A DNA stretch of 64,000 bases from an uncultured Alphaproteobacteria bacterium. GTDB lineage: Bacteria; Pseudomonadota; Alphaproteobacteria; HIMB59. Below are positions 27,949-36,791 of this stretch, piece by piece (the stretch's first letter is position 1; each line of letters starts with the position of its first letter). The stretch is from contig CACNEB010000006.1 of the NCBI GenBank assembly GCA_902619375.1, positions 1-64,000 on the forward strand, read 5' to 3'. The translations under genes and the position numbers were made by a program. Under the pieces are notes generated by a model that was not told the origin of the DNA, ran no database searches, and saw only the letters and a program-made list of their open reading frames with translations.

Positions 27949-28866
27949 TTATGAGAATAAATCACCCTCTGTAAATACTGCAGTATTCATGTCTTTAACA
28001 AATAATTTACCTTGGTCTGATTTAAATCTTGATACCTCAATAAATCCACCTTTAACTGCGATTCTGACGTTTTCCGCATTAATTGATATGATTTGACCTG
28101 GAAAATGCTCAGCACTTTGCTCGTCAATAAACTTAGTGTCATAAAAGACATACTCATCACCCATGAATTCAGCCCATGCACCAGGCTGAGGGTTGCAACC
28201 CCTTATTAAATTATAAATTTCGTTTCCGGGTTTTTTCCAATCAATTCTTGCATCACTTTTTTTACACCAAGACTCATATGTTGCTTTAGAGTCATCTTGA
28301 GGTGTCTTTGGTGCATTACCAGACTCAATTAAATTTGCAGCTTCAACACAAGCTTCAAGACCTAATGGAAATATCTTTTTAAAGTAAACATCTCCTAAAG
28401 TATCATCAGGACCAATATCAACTTCTTTTTGAAGTAATATTTCACCCTCATCTAGCCCATCATTTGGATAAAAAATTGAAAGACCTGTTTTTGTGGAGCC
28501 ACCAATTATAGGCCAGTTTATTGAACTTGGTCCTCTATGGAGTGGAAGTAGTGAGGGGTGAAAACAAATAGATCCATGAGTGGGGATATCTCTTGCTCCT
28601 TCAGGCACAAAAATAATTACATAAGCCATGACACATAAATCCGCACCATGAGACTTAATTTGGTCTAGTACCTCTTGGTCTTTAAAATTTGATGGTTGGT
28701 AAACAGGTAAACTAACACTTTGAGCGTATTCTTTAACAGGATCAACTGGTTTACCCTCTTTGTCAGGTGCACAATATACCGCTACTACTTCATGGTCTGT
28801 TTCTGTATGAAATTTTTCTAAAGCACTTTTTCCAAATGCCTGTTGCCCCATTAAAATTATTTTCAT
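27949..28866 (-). CDS. Formyltransferase/10-formyl-THF hydrolase-domain protein (ALDH1L1 N-domain-like)
   Basis: The 305-residue protein has a formyl-transferase N-domain (1-200) and C-domain (about 205-305). It aligns by eye with the N-terminal hydrolase domain of 10-formyltetrahydrofolate dehydrogenase: GSI-x-x-HPSLLP, HRG-x-S-x-INW, DDTLGDVY-like and ATYE motifs, and W-x-x-P-x-x-x-I-x-N-x-IRG. His103 and Asp139 have the same 36-residue spacing as the catalytic pair of that enzyme, while the Asn of Met-tRNA formyltransferase is replaced by Cys101. It is not fused to an aldehyde dehydrogenase. Position downstream of frc suggests it moves or releases a formyl group; direction and acceptor are inference. 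Confidence 0.75.
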   Translation of the reverse strand: MKIILMGQQAFGKSALEKFHTETDHEVVAVYCAPDKEGKPVDPVKEYAQSVSLPVYQPSNFKDQEVLDQIKSHGADLCVMAYVIIFVPEGARDIPTHGSICFHPSLLPLHRGPSSINWPIIGGSTKTGLSIFYPNDGLDEGEILLQKEVDIGPDDTLGDVYFKKIFPLGLEACVEAANLIESGNAPKTPQDDSKATYESWCKKSDARIDWKKPGNEIYNLIRGCNPQPGAWAEFMGDEYVFYDTKFIDEQSAEHFPGQIISINAENVRIAVKGGFIEVSRFKSDQGKLFVKDMNTAVFTEGDLFS

Positions 28867-28892
28867 TATTGTTCCTTAAATTAAAATATATC

Positions 28893-30140
28893 TTATACTG
28901 CTCCGGCCTCTCTTACAGCTTTAATTTCATCGTCACTCATCTGACAAAATTCTTTTAATATCTCATCAGTATGCTCTCCGAGAAGCGGAGATCTTTCAAC
29001 TTTTGCTGGGGAGTCAGATAACTTAATTGGATTACCAACAGTTAAATATTTCCCTCTTTCAGGGTGATCGACTTCAACTATAGTATTAGTATCTCTCAGC
29101 CCTTGATCTTCAGCTAACTCTTTTAGAGATAATATTGGACCAACTGGTATATCTAGAGGGTTACATATATCCATAACCTCAAATTTAGTCTTGGTCATTG
29201 TCCATGACTCAATTGTATCAAATATTTCATTTAACCTTGGTAGTCTTTTAGCAGGAGTTGAGTAATTTTCATCCTCTTTCCATTCAGGTTTACCAATAAC
29301 ATCACATACTTTTTCCCAAACAGCTGCCTGTGTAATAAAATATGTGTATGCATTTGGATCCTTTTCCCAACCTTTGCATTTGAGAATTCTTCCTGGCTGA
29401 CCACCACCTGAGTCATTACCTGCGCGAGGAGTAGAGTCACCAAAAGGAATGTCTTCTCCAAATTGAGAGTATTCTTTTAAAGGCCCTCTTGAAAGTCTTT
29501 GTTGGTCACGAAGTTTAACTCTGCAAAGATTTAAAACTCCATCTTGCATTGCAGCAGATACTCTTTGTCCCTTTCCTGACTTTTCTCTGTGGAATAAAGC
29601 AGTAACTATACCCAATGCTAAATGCAATCCTGTTCCACTATCTCCTATTTGTGCACCAGTGACTAAAGGAACTTCTCCAAGCATACCTGTTGTTGAAGCA
29701 GATCCACCTGCGCACTGAGCAACATTCTCATAAACTTTACAATCTTCATATTTTCCTGGACCAAAACCTTTAACAGAAGCATAAATCATTCTTGGATTTA
29801 TTTCTTGAATTTTTTCCCATGAAAAGCCCATTCTATCTAAAGCACCAGGAGCAAAATTTTCTACCATCACATCACACTCTTGAATTAACTTAGTAAATAT
29901 TTTTGAACCCTCTGGTTTCTTTGGGTTTAATGTTATACTTCTTTTATTTGAGTTTAGCATGGTAAAGTACAAACTATCTGCATCAGGAACGTCTCTTAGC
30001 TGACCTCTTGTGGCATCACCAACTCCTGGTCTTTCAACTTTTACGACATCTGCACCAAACCAAGCTAGTAATTGTGTGCAAGTTGGTCCGGACTGGACGT
30101 GTGTCATGTCTAATATTTTGACACCTTTTAAAGCTTCCAT
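28893..30140 (-). CDS. frc: Class III CoA-transferase, formyl-CoA:oxalate CoA-transferase-like
   Basis: The 415-residue protein closely follows Oxalobacter formigenes Frc, as recalled, in many long segments: [64 protein letters not shown] and LGEHTDE. The catalytic aspartate is Asp167 in IGDSGTG, and the glycine loop is SGGGQPG (244-250). It moves CoA between formyl-CoA or another donor and a carboxylate such as oxalate. A strong GGAGG site lies just before the ATG. It sits 15 bases after the ThDP lyase gene. Oxalate is the family expectation; other acceptors are possible because the partner lyase is not a standard oxalyl-CoA decarboxylase. Confidence 0.85.
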   Translation of the reverse strand: MEALKGVKILDMTHVQSGPTCTQLLAWFGADVVKVERPGVGDATRGQLRDVPDADSLYFTMLNSNKRSITLNPKKPEGSKIFTKLIQECDVMVENFAPGALDRMGFSWEKIQEINPRMIYASVKGFGPGKYEDCKVYENVAQCAGGSASTTGMLGEVPLVTGAQIGDSGTGLHLALGIVTALFHREKSGKGQRVSAAMQDGVLNLCRVKLRDQQRLSRGPLKEYSQFGEDIPFGDSTPRAGNDSGGGQPGRILKCKGWEKDPNAYTYFITQAAVWEKVCDVIGKPEWKEDENYSTPAKRLPRLNEIFDTIESWTMTKTKFEVMDICNPLDIPVGPILSLKELAEDQGLRDTNTIVEVDHPERGKYLTVGNPIKLSDSPAKVERSPLLGEHTDEILKEFCQMSDDEIKAVREAGAV

Positions 30141-30155
30141 GTTTCCTCCTAAAGT

Positions 30156-31832
30156 TTATTTGTACATAGTCTGGTTTTTTGTACCAGGAGCAAATTCTTC
30201 TTTATCCACCCAAATATTTACGATTGCGGGTATACCTGACTTAACAGCTTCTCTAGCTCTTTGAAGTGCAGGTTGGATTTCTTTTGCTTCTCTAACAGCT
30301 TCGCCATGACCACCAAAGATTTTTGCAAACTCATCAAAGTTAACATCACCCAAGATGTTTCCAACATTTCCTTTATCTTCACCATATTTCATAATTTGAC
30401 CAAATCTGATCTGGTTTTGTGCAGAGTTATTTCCAATAACTGTTAAAACAGGGGCTTTGTGTCTGACAAAAGCCTCGAAGTCCATTCCAGTCATTGAAAA
30501 AGCGCCATCACCACAATATAAAAGAATTTCTTTTTCAGGAGCAGCTAATTTGGCTGCAAGCGCGTATGGCACCCCAACACCTAAAGTTCCAAGAGGCCCT
30601 GGGTCCATCCAAGCACCAGGCATTCTAGGTTGAACTGCTTGAGCACTTATGGTTACAACATCTCCTCCATCACCTATGTATATAGTATCATCATTTAAAA
30701 ACTGGTTGAGTTCCCAAGCTACTCTATAAGGGCTAATAGGAGATTTATCTGTTGTAAATGTAGGCATTAATTTTTCTAAAGCTGCCTCTTCCCCTGATCG
30801 AAGTTCATTAAACCAATCTGAACGATCTTTTTTTGTTCCTGCTTCAGAGATAGCCTTTAGAGTTGTTCCTATGTGTCCAACTAAACCAAGAGATATATCT
30901 CTATTTTTTCCAACAGTTCTATAGTCCATATCAATTTGAATAACAGTTGCGTTAGGATTTAATCTTTTACCGTAACCCATTCTAAAATCAAAAGGTGTTC
31001 CAACAATTATAATACAATCTGACTTGGTAAATGCATTTCTTCTAGTTCTGTGAAAGTGATGTGGGTCTCCAGGTGGCATTGAACCTCTAGCAGCACCATT
31101 TAAATAAGCAGGTATATTCATATTTTTAACAAATTCGATTGCATCCTTTGTAGATTGGCAAGTCCAAACCTGTTGACCTAAAAGTATGCACGGTCTCTCA
31201 GCGTTAGAAATAATATCAGCAGCTTTTTGTACATCTACAGGGTCTGCTAATGTTTTTGATGAGGCACTATATTTTCCTGCTTCTGGTAAAACAGCTTTGC
31301 TCATTGGAATTGAAGAGTCAAGTATGTCTCTTGGAATTTCTAAAAATGATGGGCCAAAAGATCCATTTCTGGTTTCCCTAAAAGCCATTGATACCATGTC
31401 TGCACATCTCTCGGTTGACATTACAGTTGCTGCAAATTTTGTAATTGGTTGCATCATGTCTACGTGAGGTAAATCTTGTAAAGATCCCATTTTATGTTGT
31501 GTGAGTGAACTTTGTCCTCCTATTAAAAGCATTGGGATTTCAGCTCTAAAAGCATTTGCTACTCCTGTTAATGCATGTGTCGTGCCTGGTCCAGCGGTTA
31601 CAACTGCACACCCAGGTTTACCTGTCATTCTTGCATAACCATCAGCTGCATGAGAGGCAACTTCTTCATGACGTACGTCAATAATTTTAATTCCTTCGTT
31701 TAGACATCCATTGTAAATATCGATAATGTGTCCCCCACATAAAGTGTAAATAACCTCAACTCCCTCTGCTTTAAGGGCTTTAGCAACCAGCTCCCCGCCA
31801 GTTATCATTTGTTCGTTAGATCCTGTAGACAT
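30156..31832 (-). CDS. ThDP-dependent lyase/decarboxylase of the HACL-OXC-acetolactate synthase superfamily
   Basis: The 558-residue protein has the three ThDP-enzyme domains. The cofactor-activating glutamate is Glu56 in RHEEVASHAADGYA, and the Mg/ThDP motif runs from GDGAF (441) to GNN (467-469). The stretch THALTGVANA and MGSLQDLPHVD resembles 2-hydroxyacyl-CoA lyase. The Tyr-Glu pair (DYEEMD) typical of oxalyl-CoA decarboxylase is not present, and Glu56 rules out glyoxylate carboligase, which has Val there. Its pairing with frc suggests a CoA-thioester substrate giving formyl-CoA. A good GGGAGAGG site precedes the ATG, just below a palindromic operator. Acetolactate-synthase-like activity cannot be excluded. 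Confidence 0.75.
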   Translation of the reverse strand: MSTGSNEQMITGGELVAKALKAEGVEVIYTLCGGHIIDIYNGCLNEGIKIIDVRHEEVASHAADGYARMTGKPGCAVVTAGPGTTHALTGVANAFRAEIPMLLIGGQSSLTQHKMGSLQDLPHVDMMQPITKFAATVMSTERCADMVSMAFRETRNGSFGPSFLEIPRDILDSSIPMSKAVLPEAGKYSASSKTLADPVDVQKAADIISNAERPCILLGQQVWTCQSTKDAIEFVKNMNIPAYLNGAARGSMPPGDPHHFHRTRRNAFTKSDCIIIVGTPFDFRMGYGKRLNPNATVIQIDMDYRTVGKNRDISLGLVGHIGTTLKAISEAGTKKDRSDWFNELRSGEEAALEKLMPTFTTDKSPISPYRVAWELNQFLNDDTIYIGDGGDVVTISAQAVQPRMPGAWMDPGPLGTLGVGVPYALAAKLAAPEKEILLYCGDGAFSMTGMDFEAFVRHKAPVLTVIGNNSAQNQIRFGQIMKYGEDKGNVGNILGDVNFDEFAKIFGGHGEAVREAKEIQPALQRAREAVKSGIPAIVNIWVDKEEFAPGTKNQTMYK

Positions 31833-31850
31833 TTTTAACCTCTCCCTGGT

Positions 31851-31865
31851 GGTATAATGTATACC
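31851..31865. promoter_or_regulatory. Palindromic GntR-type operator 1
   Basis: GGTATA-ATG-TATACC is a perfect 6-bp inverted repeat with a 3-base spacer, 19 bases upstream of the ThDP lyase start and downstream of the gntR gene. Its core GTATAATGTATAC is repeated exactly in the site at 35781-35797. Short palindromes with an AT-rich centre are typical targets of FCD-type GntR regulators. On the minus strand it also contains TATACA/TATACC hexamers that could serve as a -10 box, so binding would block the promoter. Confidence 0.7.
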
Positions 31866-31895
31866 AGATTGGGAGGTCTTGCAAAGAATTTTGCC

Positions 31896-32555
31896 TTATG
31901 AATTAATGCTTTCTTGTATCTTATCAACTAAAGTAAGTGCGTGATTTTTAAGAAGTTTTTCTGCTTTTGATCCCTGGCCTGCGACAAGAGATCTAACAAT
32001 GTCATTGTGTTCATCAATAGATTTTACAGCTCTATGTGACTCTATTACAAATTTTTTCCTCAAGTATTGTAAATGAATTAACTGTGACTCTAAAATTTCT
32101 CCCATTAATTTTACTTTAGTTAATTTCATAATTTGATTATGAAATTTAATATTATCATTTGAGTAGTTATCAAGTTCAGATAAGACGTTCTCTTTTGAGT
32201 AATGACAATACTTATTTAAACTTTCAATCTCATCTTTAGTAGAATTAGCAATAATCAAATGAGCTGCATAACCCTCTAGACCTGCCCACACAGTTACAAT
32301 ATCAATTAATTCTTTTTTTGATTTTCTGTGCACAAATACGCCTCTTCTTGGAACTGTTTTAACAATTCCCTCTTGCTCTAACTTAGCAACAGCTTCTCGA
32401 ATAGGTGTCCGACTAACTCCTAGCTTTTCGGACAATTGTCTTTCATCTAGATGAAAATCACTTTGTTTCAAATATATATTAAGTGACAAAATATATTTTT
32501 TTAGTGAATCGTATACCTTACCTTTTAGGTTTACCGGTCCTATTTTTTGAATCAT
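31896..32555 (-). CDS. GntR-family transcriptional regulator (FCD subfamily)
   Basis: The 219-residue protein has an N-terminal winged helix-turn-helix (about 10-75) with the GntR signature LDERQLSEKLGVSRTPIREA, then VKTVPRRGVFV, and a C-terminal all-helical FCD effector domain (about 85-210) with DNIKFHNQIMKL and a His-containing EHNDIVRSL; these usually bind a metal and an organic acid. It lies between the tct genes and the lyase operon, starting directly at the tctA stop. It most likely binds the two matching palindromes in this region and responds to the transported acid. Confidence 0.9.
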   Translation of the reverse strand: MIQKIGPVNLKGKVYDSLKKYILSLNIYLKQSDFHLDERQLSEKLGVSRTPIREAVAKLEQEGIVKTVPRRGVFVHRKSKKELIDIVTVWAGLEGYAAHLIIANSTKDEIESLNKYCHYSKENVLSELDNYSNDNIKFHNQIMKLTKVKLMGEILESQLIHLQYLRKKFVIESHRAVKSIDEHNDIVRSLVAGQGSKAEKLLKNHALTLVDKIQESINS

Positions 32556-34079
32556 TTATGTAGTCTGTGCTTTTTTAAAATATTTTCTGTAAAGAGGGCC
32601 AAATGCTGGCATAATTAAAAGTACAATTGCAATATACATTATGATTGCAGCAATAGGTTTTTCTGCCATATCAAAAAATATTCCCATACTACCATCAGAT
32701 AAAATTAGAGACTGTCTTAAAGCTTTTTCAGCCAATGGGCCAAGAACAATAGATAAAACAGCTGGTGCCACAGGGTAATCTAATTTTCTCAAAATGTATC
32801 CGGCAAAACCGAATAGCAACATTAACCATACATCGTGAAGGCTTTGAGTAGGTGCATAACCGCCTGTTACACAAAGAACGAAAATAACCGGGGCCAAGAT
32901 GGCAAATGGTATCCTTAATACCATTAAAAAAGCTGGAATTAACGCAATATTTAAAACCAGTGTAAAGAAGTTAGCAATGTAAAGACTACCAATTAAGCCC
33001 CAAACAAACTCTGGTTCTTGAGTAAATAAAAGAGGACCTGGTGTAAGTCCCCATAAAATCATACCACCAAGTAAAATAGCAGTTGTAGGTGATCCTGGAA
33101 TACCTAATGTTAACATAGGGAGCATGCTTCCAGTACTAGCAGAATTATTTGCACATTCCGGAGCAACAACTCCAGCAGGAACACCTGAACCAAATTCTTT
33201 TGAATTTTTTGATAATTGTTTTGTAATTCCATATGACATAAGTGATGCCGGTGTGGCACCTGCCGCAGGGAGAATTCCCACAAAGAAACCTAGAAAAGAA
33301 CCAATGTTCATTGCCATTATAGTTTTTTTAAGAGCGCCAAATGCTCTTCCAACTTCCTTCATGTTGACTGATAATTTTGACATTTGAACTTTACCTTTTG
33401 TTTCTTCAAGGGTCCAAAGCATCTCTCCAATTCCATAAATTCCGATAGCAAGTACAAGGAAATTAATTCCATGAAGAAATCCAGGGATATTAAAGAAAAT
33501 TAATCTTGGTTTTCCTGTAATTAGATCTAAGCCTATAGTTGATAAAGCTAATCCAATTAATATAGAAAAAATAGTTTTTGGAACGTCATCTCCACCTAAG
33601 CCTACAAATGTTGCAAAGGCCATTACCATTAATGCAAAGGTTTCAGGCGCATTAAATCTTAGAGCTACCTCAGCCAGAGGTGGTGCAAATAAAGTAAATA
33701 AAATAACAGATACAGTTCCACCAACGAAGGAACCTACTGCTGCTGCAGTTAAAGCTGTCATAGCTTCTCCCTTAACAGCTAAGGGTCTTCCATCAAAAAC
33801 TGTAGCTACTGCAGTAGAAGCTCCAGGTATACCTAGCATAACGGAACTTATGGCACCTCCATACATAGCGCCGTAATAGACAGCTGCTAAAAATATTATT
33901 GCTGCAGTGGGTGGTATAATAAATGTAATTGGAATAAGTATTGCAACACCATTAACTGAACCAAGACCAGGCATTGCACCCACAAATAAACCAATTAGAC
34001 AGCCAAATATTAAAAGACCAAGGTTTAAAGGTTCAAAGGATACAAAAATTCCCTCTAGAAGAAGTATAAATACATCCAT
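32556..34079 (-). CDS. tctA: Tripartite tricarboxylate transporter, large membrane subunit TctA
   Basis: The 507-residue integral membrane protein has about 12 helices and both TctA signatures: GLFVGAMPGLGSVNGVAILI near residues 30-50 and GILPAAGATPASLMSYG near 270-285, with the conserved STGSMLPMLTLGIPGSPTTA segment. It is the permease of a sodium- or proton-driven TTT system that takes up di- or tricarboxylates or similar acids. It follows tctB by 28 bases and runs directly into gntR. Confidence 0.95.
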   Translation of the reverse strand: MDVFILLLEGIFVSFEPLNLGLLIFGCLIGLFVGAMPGLGSVNGVAILIPITFIIPPTAAIIFLAAVYYGAMYGGAISSVMLGIPGASTAVATVFDGRPLAVKGEAMTALTAAAVGSFVGGTVSVILFTLFAPPLAEVALRFNAPETFALMVMAFATFVGLGGDDVPKTIFSILIGLALSTIGLDLITGKPRLIFFNIPGFLHGINFLVLAIGIYGIGEMLWTLEETKGKVQMSKLSVNMKEVGRAFGALKKTIMAMNIGSFLGFFVGILPAAGATPASLMSYGITKQLSKNSKEFGSGVPAGVVAPECANNSASTGSMLPMLTLGIPGSPTTAILLGGMILWGLTPGPLLFTQEPEFVWGLIGSLYIANFFTLVLNIALIPAFLMVLRIPFAILAPVIFVLCVTGGYAPTQSLHDVWLMLLFGFAGYILRKLDYPVAPAVLSIVLGPLAEKALRQSLILSDGSMGIFFDMAEKPIAAIIMYIAIVLLIMPAFGPLYRKYFKKAQTT

Positions 34080-34107
34080 CTTTTATGTCTTTACTTTACC
34101 AATCTCA

Positions 34108-34632
34108 TTATGAATACATAAAATCGTATACTGGATAAAATAAGGGCTCTGAAATACCTTGAGGTAAAGGTATTTTTAAAAGCCATTCAAAAAATAAAAA
34201 GGTTAAAACTGGTGTGATTAAAGAGAATACAGATATAAATAGGATACTTTTAGAACTAAAATATCTAAGATAAAAAGCTAAAAAAAAGATAAGTGAAAAG
34301 TAAATTCCCAAATAGCCTATTGCTAAAACTAAAATAACTAATGAAATAATTGTTACTGCAATATATTTGAATGCTTCAGCCTCAATAAAAGGTGAGTCAT
34401 CTTTAGATTGTGGTGATCTTTTTAGAACGAATTTAATTATGGTAAGGACAGTACAAATAAGCATGCCAAGAGAAAGGTAAAAAGGAAGAAATCCCGCACC
34501 CATGTTTTCTTCTGCGTTCCATGTAATTCTATTCTCAGCACTTTTAATCATCAGAGCGATTGAGCATAACGCTAAAATAACGGCCACTGCAATTTCTGCT
34601 CTTTTGACAGTTATTTTGTTTGTTATGCTCAT
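34108..34632 (-). CDS. tctB: Tripartite tricarboxylate transporter, small membrane subunit TctB
   Basis: The 174-residue protein has four hydrophobic helices with long loops and the TctB pattern GAGFLPFYLSLGMLI in the first half and FFEWLLKIPLPQG at the end. The second is the typical C-terminal motif of the family. It is located between tctC and tctA, as in most TTT operons, and lies 19 bases after tctC. Confidence 0.9.
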   Translation of the reverse strand: MSITNKITVKRAEIAVAVILALCSIALMIKSAENRITWNAEENMGAGFLPFYLSLGMLICTVLTIIKFVLKRSPQSKDDSPFIEAEAFKYIAVTIISLVILVLAIGYLGIYFSLIFFLAFYLRYFSSKSILFISVFSLITPVLTFLFFEWLLKIPLPQGISEPLFYPVYDFMYS

Positions 34633-34651
34633 ATCACTCTTAATTTAAATA

Positions 34652-35629
34652 TTAGTTAAAGTTTTTAATGATCTCACCGTGCTTAGCATATTCGATTGCT
34701 AAGAAATCTTTAAGACCAAAACCCTCTAACCAGCTCATTAACTTTCCATCGTCGATGTTGAAAGTTTGGAACTCGTTATCATGATAAACAGTGTGAAGAA
34801 GTCCTGTGTAGTACTTCTCTACCTCTGCATCAATACCAGCTGGAGCCATAAATGCTCTCATCATATAGTATTCAAGATCAGGATAACCTAATTCATATGA
34901 AGATGGTACATCTGGGAATGCAGGATTTCTCTCAGGAGTCATCATAACTAATGCTTTTGAGTCACCTGATTGATAGAATCCCATCTGCTCAGAAGGGTTG
35001 TTTAATGTGAAATCTGACTCGCCGCCAACTAGACCTTTTGCAACAGCACCACCACCGTCATATGGTACGTACTTTGCATCAAATCCAAACTGACCTCTCA
35101 TCATACCAAGAAGTAATTCGTCTTCTGACATACTTCCTGTACCACCCATTACTAGACCATTGCCTTTAGCAAGTGCGATGAAGTCATCAAATGTTTCTAC
35201 ACCTTGAGTATTTTTACCTTCAGTTGCAATCCATACTAAGAATGTATCTGTAATAAGTCTTGCTAATGGTGTGAAGTCATTAAAGAAGTCAATTCCTAAC
35301 TCAGGCTGGTTAACAGGTGTAGTTAGAACATTGTTAAGAGTAATGATAAGTGTGTGCTCATCACCAGCTTTTTTCTTAACATAAGTCATAGCTTCACCAC
35401 CAGAACCACCTTTTTTATTAATTGGAATCACTGGCTTAGATGCGTAATCGTTTTTCTCGATAACACCTTGAACTAATCTAGCAATTTCGTCAGCTCCACC
35501 ACCTTGACCAGCTGGGATAATAAGCTCAATAGGCTTCTTCGGACTAAAAGGCTTCGCAGAAGACACTGAACTAACAGCGACAAGTGAAAGTGAAACAATA
35601 ACTAATGCTAATTTTTTGATTATTGACAT
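34652..35629 (-). CDS. tctC: Tripartite tricarboxylate transporter substrate-binding protein TctC (Bug family)
   Basis: The 325-residue periplasmic protein has a clear signal peptide (MSIIKKLALVIVSLSLVAVS, cleavage near SSA-K at residues 25-26) and the Bug motifs IELIIPAGQGGGADEIAR and PERNPAFPDVPSSYELGYP. Bug proteins bind organic acids through two conserved loops at those positions. A strong AGGAGG site at 35637-35642 precedes the ATG, and codon choice is more GC-rich than in the neighbours, consistent with high expression. It is the first gene of the tctCBA-gntR-lyase-frc run. Confidence 0.93.
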   Translation of the reverse strand: MSIIKKLALVIVSLSLVAVSSVSSAKPFSPKKPIELIIPAGQGGGADEIARLVQGVIEKNDYASKPVIPINKKGGSGGEAMTYVKKKAGDEHTLIITLNNVLTTPVNQPELGIDFFNDFTPLARLITDTFLVWIATEGKNTQGVETFDDFIALAKGNGLVMGGTGSMSEDELLLGMMRGQFGFDAKYVPYDGGGAVAKGLVGGESDFTLNNPSEQMGFYQSGDSKALVMMTPERNPAFPDVPSSYELGYPDLEYYMMRAFMAPAGIDAEVEKYYTGLLHTVYHDNEFQTFNIDDGKLMSWLEGFGLKDFLAIEYAKHGEIIKNFN

Positions 35630-35669
35630 ATTGTTTCCTCCTATAGGTTAAGCAGTACAATAAACTATT

Positions 35670-35696
35670 TAAGAGAATATTAAAAATATATTCTTA
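35670..35696. promoter_or_regulatory. Imperfect inverted repeat in the tctC leader
   Basis: TAAGAGAATAT, a 5-base loop and ATATATTCTTA form arms matching at 9 of 11 positions, 41 bases upstream of the tctC ATG. It could be a second regulator site or a leader hairpin. It does not resemble the GTATAATGTATAC operators. Such AT-rich repeats can occur by chance in this genome. Confidence 0.3.
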
Positions 35697-35780
35697 ATTT
35701 AGGATTTAGTTTAAAATTAGAAAAAAACCTTGTTTTAGCTTGATTTTCCAAACTTTTACAACAGTGATTGTGTTATTTAA

Positions 35781-35797
35781 TTGTATAATGTATACAA
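35781..35797. promoter_or_regulatory. Palindromic GntR-type operator 2 in the tctC/quinone reductase divergent region
   Basis: TTGTATA-ATG-TATACAA is a perfect 7-bp inverted repeat with the same 3-base spacer and the same 13-base core GTATAATGTATAC as the site at 31851-31865. It contains TATAAT at 35784-35789 on the plus strand, a possible -10 box for the rightward genes, and lies 152 bases upstream of tctC. A regulator bound here could control both the tct operon and the divergent quinone-reductase gene. Confidence 0.7.
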
Positions 35798-35816
35798 AAT
35801 ACCACAGGCAGATAAA

Positions 35817-36791
35817 TTGAAGTTTATAAATTATAAAAATGGAAGTTTGTTTCTAGATGAAAAAGAGATCGCTGACCCTCTTGATGAACAAATCCAAATT
35901 GAAATTCATTTCGCTGGAATAAATAGAGCAGATATTCTCCAAAAAAACGGACATTATCCACCACCCTCAGGTGAGAGTGAAATTATTGGATTAGAGTGTT
36001 CCGGAATAGTTACCAAATTAGGAAAGTCAGTAAAAAACTTTAGTTTAGGAGACCAAGTTTGTGCAATTCTTGGAGGCGGTGGATATGCGGAGTACGTAAA
36101 TGTTGATGAAAAACAAGTAATGCCATTACCAAAAAATTTAAATTTACATGAAGCTGGCTGCTTACCAGAAACTACACTCACTGTTTTTGAGAATATTTTC
36201 AATGTATCTAAATTTCAAAGAGATGAGGCGATTTTGATACATGGTGGAAGTAGTGGTATAGGCACAACTGCTATTTCAATTCTTAAAAATTATACAAAAA
36301 ATATTTTTGTAACAGCTGGTACAAGTGGGAAATGTAAGAGTTGTATCGAATTAGGAGCCACTGATGCTATTAACTACAAAGATAGAGATTTTGAAGAATA
36401 TTTTAATCAGAAAAAATTAAAGGTTGATGTAATATTAGATATGGTTGGAGGAGATTACTTAAAAAAAAATTTAAAAATATTAAACTTTAAAGGAAGACTT
36501 ACTTATATTGCTGCTCTCGGTGGGATTAAAGCAGAAACTAATCTTTTACATATAATGAATAAACAATTAAAAATATCTGGATCAACATTAAGATCAAGAT
36601 CTCCATATGAAAAGGGAAATATTGTTGATCAGGTTGTAAAAGAAATATGGCCTTTGATAGAGAATGATAAATATAAACCAACAATTTTTGAAACTTTTAA
36701 TATGAGTGATGTAAATAAAGCACATGAGGTTATGGAAAAATCTGACCATGTAGGAAAAATAGTTTTAAGAATAAAAGGAGAAAAAAAATGA
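35817..36791 (+). CDS. Zinc-independent NAD(P)H:quinone oxidoreductase-like MDR protein
   Basis: The protein belongs to the zinc-free quinone-reductase branch of medium-chain dehydrogenases: [18 protein letters not shown], then GLECSGIV, and the Rossmann segment [17 protein letters not shown], similar to PIG3/QOR. I choose the TTG at 35817 (324 residues, starting with a [12 protein letters not shown] first strand) over an in-frame TTG at 35781, because the latter lies inside a palindromic operator and a possible -10 TATAAT. The stop overlaps the sucC start by 4 bases (ATGA), so it is co-transcribed with sucCD. Its physiological substrate is unknown. Confidence 0.8.
   Translation: MKFINYKNGSLFLDEKEIADPLDEQIQIEIHFAGINRADILQKNGHYPPPSGESEIIGLECSGIVTKLGKSVKNFSLGDQVCAILGGGGYAEYVNVDEKQVMPLPKNLNLHEAGCLPETTLTVFENIFNVSKFQRDEAILIHGGSSGIGTTAISILKNYTKNIFVTAGTSGKCKSCIELGATDAINYKDRDFEEYFNQKKLKVDVILDMVGGDYLKKNLKILNFKGRLTYIAALGGIKAETNLLHIMNKQLKISGSTLRSRSPYEKGNIVDQVVKEIWPLIENDKYKPTIFETFNMSDVNKAHEVMEKSDHVGKIVLRIKGEKK

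Noticed and set aside
27949..28866. Methionyl-tRNA formyltransferase (fmt)
   Set aside because: The catalytic Asn of the Asn-x-His motif is Cys here and the surrounding sequence follows the ALDH1L1 hydrolase domain; the gene also lacks the usual def neighbour.
30156..31832. Oxalyl-CoA decarboxylase or glyoxylate carboligase as a firm call
   Set aside because: The OXC Tyr-Glu motif region differs and the catalytic Glu56 excludes glyoxylate carboligase, which has Val there. I kept the broader ThDP lyase call.
35781..35816. Upstream TTG start for the quinone-reductase-like gene
   Set aside because: It lies on a palindromic operator with a TATAAT hexamer, and the added residues do not resemble the family N-terminus; TTG at 35817 fits better.
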